Notes under the pieces: model-generated
The model's input: the letters and a program-made list of their open reading frames with translations, nothing else
Told to the model about the DNA's origin: nothing
Databases searched by the model: none
NCBI RefSeq assembly: GCF_011764565.1
Contig: NZ_AP022871.1
Coordinates: 4,588,320-4,652,319, forward strand
Length of the DNA: 64,000 bases
Direction: 5' to 3'
Origin: Phytohabitans suffuscus
GTDB taxonomy: Bacteria > Actinomycetota > Actinomycetes > Mycobacteriales > Micromonosporaceae
Position numbers and translations under genes: made by a program
Shown: piece after piece, positions 8,256 through 15,561 of the stretch
Position numbering within the stretch: position 1 is the stretch's first letter
How the letters are laid out: each line of letters opens with the position of its first letter

Positions 8256-8718
8256 GGGTCCAGACCGTCGCCCCAACGACCTCGCCCTCCGCGGCCCACC
8301 CCGGCCGGCCGAGCCGCCCTCGTCCGCCCGGATGCTTCGGACAGCGGCCGACGCGCTTCCTCTGGACCAGGGCCCTTTCGGGTCCAGAGGCCCAGCGCGC
8401 CCACGGTCGAGACGGTGACCCGCGCGGGCGGCTCATGCCGCGGGTGGTCTCGGCGAAGCGGGCGCGCAGCTCGGGCCGGACGCACCGGATCGTGCACTGG
8501 CCAAGATCCGGACAAAAGCCCGGGGTTTGTGGCCTCCTGCTGCCGACGAGCGGCAAGACCGGGGTTTGCTGTCTCGTGCCAGCGGCTGCGGCGGATCGGG
8601 GACCGTAACCGGTCTCCGTGCCCGCGGTCGGTGGGGGCGTCGGGACGGACGGATACGGCGCCCGGACTGTGCCGACCGGCCGTGGAGGGTGAGGCGGCGG
8701 GAGCAGCGCTCCGAACCC

Positions 8719-8882
8719 AATGCCACTCTGCCTAGTTTGATCAAGGTTGTGGGCTGAGCGCTCTCTGGGGCGGCGCGGAGTGCCGTGAAACGGTCGAGCG
8801 CTCGGGTGCGCAGAGATTTCCGCCTACCTGGGGTGGCCCAGCGCGGGCCTGACTTCATGATCGACTTAAGGTGAGTGGCATT
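8719..8882 (+). repeat. TIR element, copy B (164 bp)
   Basis: Left end AATGCCACTCTGCCTAGTTT-GATCA and right end, read on the other strand, AATGCCACTCACCTTAAGTC-GATCA form imperfect 25-bp terminal inverted repeats. No coding capacity is seen. MITE-like, or a structured RNA element. Confidence 0.65.
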
Positions 8883-8920
8883 CGGTCCGGACCAGCACGG
8901 GCGTCACCGACCACGGCGAT

Positions 8921-9883
8921 TCAGTGACCCAGCTCCGCCGGCACGGTCACGACGTCGACGAGCGCGCCCTTGCGTAGGACCGTGACCGGCAGGCGGGTGC
9001 CGATCGCCGGGCCGAGCATGAGGCGCTGGAGGGCCTGGACGTTGGAGATCGGGCGTCCGCCCGCCGACAGGATCACGTCGCCGAGGTAGATCCCCGCCAC
9101 GCCGGCGGGGCTGCCCGGCACGACCTCGACCACGCGCAGGCCCATCTTCTGGCCGAGCCGCTCGGCGAGCGCGGGCGGCAGCGGCATCGGTACGCCGGCC
9201 ACGCCCAGCCAGGCGCGGCGCACCCGCCGGTCGGAGACGAGTTCGCCGATGATCTGGCGGGTTGTCGTGTTGATCGGCACGGCGAGGCCCAGGCCGTAGC
9301 CGGCGACCGCCGTGTTGACGCCCACGACGCGGCCGGTGGAGTCGGCCAGGGCGCCGCCGGAGTTGCCGGGGTTGAGCGCGGCGTCGGTCTGGATCACGTC
9401 GTCAATCAGGCGCAGGTTGCGACCGTCGCGGGCCGGGATCGAGCGGCCGAGGCCGGACACCACACCCGCGGTGACCGAGCCCGCCAGGCCCATCGGGTTG
9501 CCCACCGCGACGACGAGCTGCCCGATCCGCAGCCCGTCGGCGTCGCCCAGCTCGGCCGGGGGTGCGCCGGTCGCGTGCGCGCGCAGGACGGCGAGGTCGG
9601 AGAGGGGGTCGGCGCCCACCACGTCGAACCGCGTCTCCAGGCCGTCGCCGAAGGTCGCGGTGCCGCCGGTCGCGCCGGCGACGACGTGTGCGCTGGTGAG
9701 GAGGAATCCGTCATCGGTGAAGGTGACCGCCGAGCCGGCGCCGCCACCGCGTGCGGTGCGCACCGCGAGGGCGGCCACGCTCGGCAGCACTCGCTCGGCC
9801 GCACCGGTGACGACCTGCGAATACGCGTCGAGCGCCGCCCGCTCGGCTTCGCGTTCGGTACTCATGAAGCTGGAAACGTCCAT
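8921..9883 (-). CDS. Trypsin-like serine protease with PDZ domain (HtrA/DegP type)
   Basis: This protein of about 320 aa has a chymotrypsin-fold domain with catalytic His in LTSAHVVAG, Asp in PLSDLAVLRA and Ser in NPGNSGGAL, followed by a PDZ domain (GLRVVEVVPGSPA, GDVILSAGGRPI). Family members degrade or refold damaged proteins. Unusually for HtrA, no signal peptide or membrane anchor is visible. The start is uncertain: ATG 9883 (MDVSSF), 9865 (MSTERE) or 9898 (MAPAAM) are all possible and none has a strong Shine-Dalgarno. The frame stays open far upstream, but that stretch looks non-coding. Confidence 0.82.
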   Translation of the reverse strand: MDVSSFMSTEREAERAALDAYSQVVTGAAERVLPSVAALAVRTARGGGAGSAVTFTDDGFLLTSAHVVAGATGGTATFGDGLETRFDVVGADPLSDLAVLRAHATGAPPAELGDADGLRIGQLVVAVGNPMGLAGSVTAGVVSGLGRSIPARDGRNLRLIDDVIQTDAALNPGNSGGALADSTGRVVGVNTAVAGYGLGLAVPINTTTRQIIGELVSDRRVRRAWLGVAGVPMPLPPALAERLGQKMGLRVVEVVPGSPAGVAGIYLGDVILSAGGRPISNVQALQRLMLGPAIGTRLPVTVLRKGALVDVVTVPAELGH

Positions 9884-10031
9884 CGCCGCCGGGGCCATGC
9901 CCGGGTGGCATCCGCTCTCAGCGAACGCCCCCAAAAGTGTGCAACCTGGCCGTGTCGCACAAGCTGTCCGATCGGGACCCTTGGCGACCACGTTGACTAA
10001 GCGTGGCTCCCGAAAGGGGGGACGGACGGAA

Positions 10032-10337
10032 ATGGTCAGCACTGACCACACGGAGCCGACCGACGTGGTGGACCACCTGCTCTGGCGGGACGCACAAACC
10101 ATGCTCGGCCGGCACGCACAACCCGACCACGACGGCAGGTGCGTCTGGTGCGGCTCGCAGTGGCCGTGCCAACCCAGGCGACTCGCCCAACGCGCCGAGG
10201 CGGCATCCCGCCGGCCCTGGCGTGAGGCGTGGACGGCACGGCACGACCTGAACGGGCTGCGCGCACTGCCAGGCTGGCGCGACGACCTGGGCGGGCCGGG
10301 CCGGTGGGGTCCCACCAACCGCGGCCCCTTCGACTGA
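10032..10337 (+). CDS. Small Cys-motif conserved hypothetical protein
   Basis: The protein of 101 aa contains DGRCVWCGSQWPCQPRRLA, a C-x2-C-x4-W-x-C arrangement that looks like a structural zinc or metal site, followed by an Arg-rich helix. I know such short 'CxxCG..WPC..RR' proteins only as conserved actinobacterial hypotheticals. ATG 10032 follows an AAGGGGGGACGG purine tract. It is transcribed divergently from the protease gene (148 bp between starts). Confidence 0.65.
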   Translation: MVSTDHTEPTDVVDHLLWRDAQTMLGRHAQPDHDGRCVWCGSQWPCQPRRLAQRAEAASRRPWREAWTARHDLNGLRALPGWRDDLGGPGRWGPTNRGPFD

Positions 10338-10488
10338 CAGCTCAAGACCTCATACCCGCGGTTGACGTCGACGGTGCCCCGCCAGCACCCCGGCGCCCCG
10401 CAAAACCCACCCAAGCTTGGAGACCGACAAAGCCTCCGTCGGTCCGCGCCTCCGGCCAGGCGTTTCCCCCGGTTTGGGTTGGGTACGG

Positions 10489-10547
10489 CGGGCGAGGGTA
10501 CGTGATCACCGGTTCCCCCGCATACATCGGTCACGTACTCTCGCCCG
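10489..10547. terminator. Inverted repeat, possible bidirectional terminator
   Basis: Arms GGGCGAGGGTACGTGA and, on the other strand, GGGCGAGAGTACGTGA differ at one position and enclose ~23 nt. It lies between the 3' ends of a rightward gene (10337) and a leftward gene (10690). Confidence 0.45.
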
Positions 10548-10587
10548 GCCCGATCTCTCGGACCCGGCGTGCTTGGCCCACGGGCCT

Positions 10588-10685
10588 GGCAGCGGAGGTC
10601 GGGGATCCCGGCGAGCCCCGCGAGCCGCCGACCGCAGCGGTGCCCGCGGGAGCATGCGGTCCGCAGCTGGCACGGACCGGGGCAT
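10588..10685 (+). repeat. ~98-bp repeat, copy 1
   Basis: GGCAGCGGAGGTCGGGGATC ... GCGGTGCCCGCGGGAGCATG ... GACCGGGG is nearly identical to 47370-47468. Both copies lie at the 3' ends of convergent gene pairs, and both are GC-rich with several short complementary blocks. Confidence 0.8.
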
Positions 10686-10689
10686 ATGT

Positions 10690-11210
10690 CTATCTGTTGA
10701 AAGCCTTCTGGAGCGACCGTGCGTAGCGCACCTGGTGGACCAGCGCGGGGCCGATGAACTCGTCGCGGGCCTCGCCGTCGGGTGCCCAGCCGCCGCGCTC
10801 GTAGAAGCCGCGGGCGTGGCTGTTGTCCGCCAGCACCCAGAGCACCGCGTGGTGCCAGCCGCCCGCGGTGAGCTTTTCCAGCGCGTCGGCCATGAGCGCG
10901 CCGCCCCCGCCCCGCCCCTGCGCGTCCGGGCCACGTGGATCGCGTGCAGGATGCCGGTGTCGGGCGCCTCGTCCGGGCCAAGGTAGGTGAAGCCGACCAC
11001 CTCGTCGCCGTCGGTGGCCACGGTCAGCCGGTTGATGTCCCGCTCGTAGCGCCAGCGCTCGGTCCAGTAGTCCACCATCGTGGAGGCGGGCACCGCGTTG
11101 AGCGCGGAGGCGGGGAGAAAGCCGGAGTACGCGGCGGCACGCGACCGGTGGTGCAGGGTGCCGACGGCGGTCAGGTCCCGCTCGGCCGCGGGTCGGATCG
11201 TGACTGCCAT
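10690..11210 (-). pseudogene. GNAT-family acetyltransferase, frameshifted
   Basis: The frame from ATG 11210 gives the N-terminal half of a GNAT enzyme ([20 protein letters not shown] ... VVGFTYLGPDEAPDTGILHA). The acetyl-CoA loop and C-terminal half (MADALEKLTAGGWHHAVLWV ... HARGFYERGGWAPDGEARDE) continue in another frame to 10690. The break lies near 10905-10925 in a G-run encoding the Gly-rich P-loop, where one base is missing or extra. The start overlaps the 3' end of the ribonuclease Z gene by 40 bp, suggesting translational coupling. The substrate is unknown. Confidence 0.8.
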
Positions 11211-12319
11211 TGTTCCGAGGCTATCTGGCGCCGCGGTGGCACCGGCACTCTCATGAGGTCTTCCGCGATTACCAGGTCACCGTCGTAGTGTTCGCGCGCC
11301 TCGGCCACGAAGCGCGCCGGGTCGTCGTACCGCTGGGAGAAGTGGGTGAGCACGAGCCGCCGCACCCGCGACTCGCTGGCCACGCGCGCCGCCTGGGCCG
11401 CGGTGAGGTGGCCGACCAGCGCGGCCATCTCCGCGTCCTCGGACAGGAACGTCGACTCGATGACCAGCATGTCGACACCCTCGGCCAGCGCGAACACGTT
11501 GTCGCACAGTCCGGTGTCCATGATGAAGGCGAACTTCTGCCCGGGCCGCGGCGCGCTCACCTCGTCGAGCCGCACACGCCGCCCGTCGACGTCGAGGTGA
11601 CCCCGCTCGATGAGCTCGCCCACCCGCGGGCCGGCGATGCCGTGCCGGGCGAGGCGATCGGCCAGCATGCGGCGGCCGTCGGGCTCGACGAGCCGGTATC
11701 CGTAGGTCTCCACCGAGTGGTGGAGGCGGCGAGCCTCGATCGTCGGCCCGGTCGGGCTGGTCGGGCTTTTCGTGGTGCTCGGGCTGTTCGGGCCGGTCGT
11801 GGTGTTCGGGCTGGTCGTGTTGTTCGGGCTGGTCGTGTTGTTCGGGCTGGTCGTGTTGTTCGGGCTGTTTGTGGTGTTCGAGCTGGTCGTGTTGTTCGGG
11901 CCGGTCGTGGCGTTCGGGCTGGTCGTGGCGTTCGGGTCCGTCGTGGTGATGGGGCCGTCGGCGGTGATGGGCGCTTCGCGGATGTCGGCGTGGTCGTAGA
12001 AGCTCGTCGCGCGCCGCAGGCGGGCGAAGAAGTGCGCGCCGCCGGCGGGGAAGTGCGCGGTCACCGGGTGCGGCACCCGGTCGAGCGAGATGCGCTGGAT
12101 CACGCCCGGGAGGCCGAGGCTGTGGTCGCCGTGAAAGTGGGTCACGCAGATCCGCGTGATGTCCGAGGCGGCGACGCCGGCCCGGAGCATCTGGCGCTGG
12201 GTGCCCTCGCCGGGGTCGAAGAGGATGCCCTCACCGTCCCAGCGCAGGAGGTATCCGTTGTGGTTGCGGTGCCGGGTGGGCACCTGGCTGGCGGTGCCGA
12301 GGACGACAAGCTCGCGCAC
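11171..12319 (-). CDS. rnz: Ribonuclease Z with a Thr/Asn/Pro repeat insertion
   Basis: It is the metallo-beta-lactamase-fold endonuclease that trims tRNA 3' ends. Visible: N-terminal [20 protein letters not shown], metal motif HFHGDH (61-66), [10 protein letters not shown] and the C-terminal [10 protein letters not shown]. Relative to close family members of about 310 aa it is longer (382 aa): residues ~125-193 are a low-complexity tract of NNTTSP-type units between the DH..ADIRE region and [17 protein letters not shown]. The core on both sides is intact, so the insertion is probably a tolerated surface loop. GTG 12319 follows AGGAGGGGGC, a strong ribosome-binding site. Confidence 0.9.
   Translation of the reverse strand: MRELVVLGTASQVPTRHRNHNGYLLRWDGEGILFDPGEGTQRQMLRAGVAASDITRICVTHFHGDHSLGLPGVIQRISLDRVPHPVTAHFPAGGAHFFARLRRATSFYDHADIREAPITADGPITTTDPNATTSPNATTGPNNTTSSNTTNSPNNTTSPNNTTSPNNTTSPNTTTGPNSPSTTKSPTSPTGPTIEARRLHHSVETYGYRLVEPDGRRMLADRLARHGIAGPRVGELIERGHLDVDGRRVRLDEVSAPRPGQKFAFIMDTGLCDNVFALAEGVDMLVIESTFLSEDAEMAALVGHLTAAQAARVASESRVRRLVLTHFSQRYDDPARFVAEAREHYDGDLVIAEDLMRVPVPPRRQIASEQWQSRSDPRPSGT
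11741..11947 (-). repeat. In-frame 18-bp minisatellite inside rnz
   Basis: On the plus strand the unit is TTCGGGCTGGTCGTGTTG (18 nt), with several near-identical units in the middle and variant units at both ends. Because the period is a multiple of three, copy-number change keeps the rnz frame. On the coding strand it gives (N-N-T-T-S-P)n. Confidence 0.85.
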
Positions 12320-12989
12320 GCCCCCTCCTCCGCCCCGCTCGCCCTTCGCCTGACCGCGGCCAACCCCGGCCTGCCCGCTTGCGACAATCCTCCCGGCCTC
12401 CTGCCCGCTGCGGCAGTTCTCGGCCGGCGGGGCTTGCGCCTTGGGCCGGCTGGCTGCCTTGCGTCTTGGCCGGCGGGCTTGGCCGGGATAGACAGCGACC
12501 CCCGGGGCTTCCGAGCGCGCACGCGCACGGGCCGGCTGGACTGGGCCGGCACCCCGGGGGTCGGGTGGCTGACTTGAATTCGCCGCACCGCTGCCACACG
12601 GTCTCGACGACGTGCTGTGTCAAGGACAGCGGCTAGCGGACAGCCACCTCACGAGTCCTATTGCTACACAAAGCCTGGACCACCTCCCTTCCCGTGTACG
12701 GCCACGCTATCCACCGGGCCGGTTGATCGGCAACGCCTATTTCGCCACACGGACGGCGGTCGGGCAGGTCGTGCCGTTCGGGCGCTCGGTGTCCGAAAAG
12801 TGCCGCTGGTGGTGCCACATCGTTGACAGCGGTAGCAGGTCAGACTGGACGACTGCGGCGTATCCGGTTTCCCGCTGCTCGTGGCGTGCGTCGCGGGGAG
12901 CCCTTCAAAGGTCGGCTCAGGCACCACGGCACTCCGCACACGGCCGGCGGCCCGAGGGTTGGCCGACTTAGGGCCACGCCGCGCGCCGC
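12320..12989. other. Spacer without recognisable gene
   Basis: About 670 bp between rnz and the toxin gene. It contains GGCCGGC-rich short repeats at 12420-12545 but no open frame I find convincing. Confidence 0.5.
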
Positions 12990-13511
12990 TCACGGCCGAG
13001 TCTGTGACTGGTACTCCGTCCATGTGTCCACAGCCTGTTGCAGGTCCATCGCAGCCACTCGCTCGCGCTGCAGGCCGACGGTGTAGATCAACCGACGCGC
13101 GAGCCAGTCGGGAACCGGCTGCGGGGGTGGTGCAGGGCTCGGAATGTCGATGCCTGCGGACAGTTTGCCGAGTCGCTCCAGCACCTCGACCAGCGCAAGG
13201 AGGTGTGGGCGAGCGGCGGTAGCCGCACGAACGCGCGCCACCGTCGCGTTGTAGACCTCGCTGTCGGCGCGCTCGCCCACCGCCCACACTTCGCAGATCT
13301 CGACGACCTTGTCCTGGACCCGATAGACGATCCGCCAGGTGTTGTTGCCGGCGACGAGCTTCCGGAAGCCGGTCAGTTCACCGCCGAGGGGGTAGCCCGC
13401 CTCGACATCGGTTTCAAGGGTGATCAACTTCTTCAAGATTCTCGGGACGTTGGACGGTCCGATACGACGAAGGTCATCAAGTGCCTCGTCCGTGAAGAGG
13501 ATCTCTGTCAT
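12990..13511 (-). CDS. RelE/ParE-type toxin with C-terminal extension
   Basis: Residues 1-95 (MTEILFTDEALDDLRRIG ... LTGFRKLVAGNNTWRIVYRV ... VEICEVWAVGERAD) have the RelE/ParE fold pattern of a small ribonuclease-type translation toxin. A further ~80 residues, absent from classical ~90-aa RelE, run to the stop; they are helical and contain WLARRLIYTVG. ATG 13511 lies 4 bp after the stop codon of the Phd-type antitoxin, so the pair is a type II toxin-antitoxin operon with the usual antitoxin-first order. Confidence 0.8.
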   Translation of the reverse strand: MTEILFTDEALDDLRRIGPSNVPRILKKLITLETDVEAGYPLGGELTGFRKLVAGNNTWRIVYRVQDKVVEICEVWAVGERADSEVYNATVARVRAATAARPHLLALVEVLERLGKLSAGIDIPSPAPPPQPVPDWLARRLIYTVGLQRERVAAMDLQQAVDTWTEYQSQTRP

Positions 13512-13515
13512 CGGT

Positions 13516-13794
13516 TCACTCGTCGGGCAGTGCCGCCAATGACTCCCTGGTGTGCCCATACGCTTCGAGCACTGCGTCGAGCGATGTCCGCTGACCGTCG
13601 TCCACTGCATGACGTGCCAGTGCCAGCGCGAGGTCGCGCAGATCCTCGGCCACCTCGGAGAGTTCCTCGAGCCGTTGGTACGCGACAACGGCGGCGACAG
13701 GCCGTCGATGACGAGTCACGACCACGTCTGTGCCCCGCTCGGCCTCCGCGACCAGTCCGGCCACGCCGCGCTGGGTTGCTTCGCTGACGGTCAT
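13516..13794 (-). CDS. Phd/YefM-type antitoxin
   Basis: The protein of 92 aa begins MTVSEATQRGVAGLVAEAER and continues VVVTRHRRPVAAVVAYQRLE, the typical Phd/YefM DNA-binding N-terminal fold, followed by an acidic/helical C-terminus (YGHTRESLAALPDE) that would wrap the toxin. ATG 13794 with AGAAGAA upstream fits the family start; ATG 13821 would add nine residues. The gene is directly upstream of its toxin. A CTGTACAG palindrome at 13830-13837 is a candidate autoregulatory operator. Confidence 0.8.
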   Translation of the reverse strand: MTVSEATQRGVAGLVAEAERGTDVVVTRHRRPVAAVVAYQRLEELSEVAEDLRDLALALARHAVDDGQRTSLDAVLEAYGHTRESLAALPDE

Positions 13795-13825
13795 TTCTTC
13801 TGGGCGGGCGAGTATCCCCATACAG

Positions 13826-13843
13826 AAAACTGTACAGAACTAT
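13826..13843. promoter_or_regulatory. Candidate operator of the toxin-antitoxin operon
   Basis: CTGTACAG (13830-13837) is a perfect palindrome, flanked by a direct repetition of ACAGAA, in the AT-richer segment 30-50 bp upstream of the antitoxin start. Phd/YefM antitoxins repress their own promoters through such sites; the assignment is inferred from position. Confidence 0.4.
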
Positions 13844-13883
13844 CTCCATAGCGCCACAGTGTGTCATAGGATCCGCGCCGCTG

Positions 13884-13907
13884 CTATAGTAGCGATAGTT
13901 ACTATAG
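13884..13907. promoter_or_regulatory. Inverted repeat upstream of the 13925 gene
   Basis: CTATAGT (13884-13890) and ACTATAG (13901-13907) form an inverted repeat in an unusually AT-rich stretch 18 bp before the TTG start at 13925. It may be the -10 region and/or an operator. Confidence 0.4.
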
Positions 13908-13924
13908 TTTGTGGAGGTGATATC

Positions 13925-14317
13925 TTGTCGGCTGTGGATCCGGCGATGCCGACGTACCAGCGGTTCCTGCTTGCTGCGGAGCTTCTGGGCATCTCGCCAG
14001 ACGATCTCGCCAGGCGCCTTGAAAATCCTATGGCCGTTGCGAGCGCAGACTCCGCCTCGCCTGACAGCGAGTTGGTGGAGGTCCGCGCGAAGTACATGGG
14101 CCGAACGGTCGAAGCGGTCTTCGACCGGTCAACCAACACGGTGACCATCAAAAGCGGTGAGCTGGCAGGAACGACCTACACCTCGGCGAGTAGTGCCGCG
14201 ATCGCGGTTGTAGAGACCATCAACCCCGGCCGGGAGTCCGCGAACACCAACGGGCGGCTGTTTTGGATTGTCACGAAAACCGGCCAGCCGCTCCGGTCGC
14301 TGCTCGGCAGACGCTGA
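13925..14317 (+). CDS. Hypothetical protein next to toxin-antitoxin genes
   Basis: This 130-aa protein has no family I recognise. Features: YQRFLLAAELLGISPDDLAR near the N-terminus, then EVRAKYMGRTVEAVFD, VTIKSGELAGTTYTSASSAA and a C-terminal GRLFWIVTKTGQPLRSLLG. The middle-to-end portion resembles the compact beta-rich modules of restriction- or toxin-associated small proteins, but no function should be assigned. TTG 13925 is chosen because GGAGGTGA ends 4 nt upstream. A perfect hairpin follows the stop. Confidence 0.6.
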   Translation: MSAVDPAMPTYQRFLLAAELLGISPDDLARRLENPMAVASADSASPDSELVEVRAKYMGRTVEAVFDRSTNTVTIKSGELAGTTYTSASSAAIAVVETINPGRESANTNGRLFWIVTKTGQPLRSLLGRR

Positions 14318-14334
14318 GTATGCGTTCCGCTCAG

Positions 14335-14376
14335 CCTGACGCGGATGCGGTTGTCGAGCTGGGCATCCGCGTCAGG
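14335..14376 (+). terminator. Hairpin terminator
   Basis: A perfect 14-bp stem (CCTGACGCGGATGC / GCATCCGCGTCAGG) with a 14-nt loop begins 17 bp after the stop codon at 14317. Confidence 0.65.
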
Positions 14377-14419
14377 GACGCGCCGACGGACTACTGGGCG
14401 TCGGGCACCTTGCTCACGC

Positions 14420-14499
14420 CGATCGGGCAGGTCATGCCGGTCGGGCCGTGGTTGCAGTAACCGTTCGGGTTCTTGGCGTCCGACAAATACTGCTGGTGG
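14420..14499 (-). repeat. Displaced 3' end of msrA, 80-bp direct repeat (distal copy)
   Basis: These 80 bp are identical to 15585-15664 inside msrA and, on the minus strand, would encode the MsrA C-terminal segment [13 protein letters not shown] ... TGMTCPIG. The open frame continues past it as VSKVPDAQ-stop at 14391, probably the original C-terminus of MsrA before the ~1.17-kb cassette entered. It is not translated as part of MsrA now. Confidence 0.85.
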
Positions 14500-14502
14500 C
14501 TA

Positions 14503-15174
14503 TCATCTCTCAGCTTGTGGCTTCTGAAGCGCCTTGAGGTCGGACCTCCAAGCGGCAAACCGCTCGCGAAGCGAGGCGAGTTCGTTGCGAGTAGGTCCGT
14601 ACTGGTCGAAATCGGCGTCTGTGATCTGGCGGAGAGCGCCGAGGGCGTCCGCGAAGATGTCCAGGTCGAAGCCTGCGTCGGCGGCTGCGGCCAACTCCAG
14701 CAGCCGTTCGCGGGTGTAGCGGCCGCTCTGGATCGCGGCGTCGACATCGAGAAAGTCGCGTGCCTCAGCCCTTCCAAAGAGCGCACACATCTTGTTGGCC
14801 ACGGCGTCGTCCGGATGAAGTACTGGACCGATCGCCAGGCTGACCGGAGGATGCGCTCGCCAATCGGCCGAGAGTTCCAGCTTTTCTGGTTCCGACTGAG
14901 GGTTGCCAAGATCCGTGAGGAGGATGCGCGCGAACGTTTCGTTGCGGATGACGACCGAGACCGCGTATCCGTGTGTCTCCAGAGCTTGTGTGACTGCGTC
15001 GACGGCTTCTGGAAAGTCCGCGCGTGCGTCCCAACCAGTGAAGAGATCGACGTCCCCGCTCAGTCGTGCGCCCATGCCGTGGGCGCTTACCGCGTAGCCA
15101 CCCGCCAAGGCGAAGCCGTACTTGTCGGCCGCTGCGAGGGCGATGCGAGTGATCGCGGTGTGACGAGGCTCCAC
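14503..15174 (-). CDS. Nucleotidyltransferase toxin, AbiEii/MenT-like
   Basis: The protein of 223 aa has the nucleotidyltransferase core of the AbiEii/AbiGii family: FALAGGYAVSAHGMGARLSG followed by DVDLFT, giving the G-G...S-x-D-V-D metal-binding pattern, then a region with EARDFLDVDAAI typical of the family's second half. Related MenT toxins add nucleotides to tRNA 3' ends; AbiE systems abort phage infection. It follows a putative antitoxin gene by 9 bp. The pair lies exactly between two 80-bp copies of the msrA 3' end, marking a recently inserted cassette. Confidence 0.75.
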   Translation of the reverse strand: MEPRHTAITRIALAAADKYGFALAGGYAVSAHGMGARLSGDVDLFTGWDARADFPEAVDAVTQALETHGYAVSVVIRNETFARILLTDLGNPQSEPEKLELSADWRAHPPVSLAIGPVLHPDDAVANKMCALFGRAEARDFLDVDAAIQSGRYTRERLLELAAAADAGFDLDIFADALGALRQITDADFDQYGPTRNELASLRERFAAWRSDLKALQKPQAER

Positions 15175-15183
15175 CGGGCTCCT

Positions 15184-15528
15184 CTATGCGGTGGTGCTGC
15201 TACGGAGGCGTGCCAGCTCAGGGAAGCACTGCTCCCAAACGCGACGCACCGGGGCAGGAAGCCACATTGTTGGCCATAGAGCAGCGAGCGTGGCTGTGTC
15301 GATGTAGACGTAGAGGTCACTGGGCGTTGCCGCCTCATTGATCACTGTGCGGTACAGGTCAACGATCCTGCCTGGCTCGGCCAGGTCATAACGTGCGTTG
15401 CCTGACCACTTTAGGTGGCGCGGCAGTTTGACGACTCCACTGGTCGGACCCTGAAGGAGCTCCAAGCGCTCGGGCACGACGACAGGCTTCGCGTAGCTAC
15501 GCGCTTCCGTGTTTCTTACCGCCGTCAT
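15184..15528 (-). CDS. Putative antitoxin partner of the AbiEii-like toxin
   Basis: A protein of 114 aa starts MTAVRNTEARSYAKPVVVPE and has VVKLPRHLKWSGNARYDLA and a C-terminal LPAPVRRVWEQCFPELARLR. I associate this kind of small protein with nucleotidyltransferase toxin genes in actinobacteria, but I cannot name a Pfam family with certainty, and no helix-turn-helix is obvious. ATG 15528 is preceded by GGCGGAGGGCACG. It lies first in a two-gene operon, the usual place of an antitoxin. The function is inferred from context. Confidence 0.55.
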   Translation of the reverse strand: MTAVRNTEARSYAKPVVVPERLELLQGPTSGVVKLPRHLKWSGNARYDLAEPGRIVDLYRTVINEAATPSDLYVYIDTATLAALWPTMWLPAPVRRVWEQCFPELARLRSSTTA

Positions 15529-15561
15529 CGTGCCCTCCGCCGCCACCGTACCGTGAGTTGG

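Larger units (their letters stand above)
7888..8920. other. Intergenic repeat cluster
   Basis: About 1 kb between cbs and the protease gene without a convincing gene. It contains the third 61-bp repeat (7900-7960), a long palindrome (8010-8071), and two copies of a ~150-165 bp element with inverted-repeat ends (8107-8255, 8719-8882), plus partial 61-bp repeat pieces between them. Confidence 0.65.
10338..10689. other. Spacer between convergent genes: inverted repeat plus 98-bp repeat
   Basis: No gene. It contains an inverted repeat at 10489-10547 that could terminate both converging transcripts and one copy of a ~98-bp repeat (10588-10685). Confidence 0.6.

Noticed and set aside
9884-10981. 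N-terminal extension of the HtrA-like protease by ~365 codons
   Set aside because: The open frame runs antisense through the small Cys-motif gene and part of the GNAT gene and reads as low-complexity; the conserved protease begins near 9880.
11755-11950. CRISPR-like array
   Set aside because: The units are 18 bp, contiguous without spacers and in frame inside rnz: a coding minisatellite.
11772-11999. Hydrophobic FGLVVL-repeat protein on the plus strand
   Set aside because: Antisense reading of the rnz minisatellite, no ribosome-binding site, no homologue known to me.
12612-12971. Possible 119-aa gene between rnz and the toxin genes
   Set aside because: Composition and codon use do not resemble neighbouring genes and no domain is visible.
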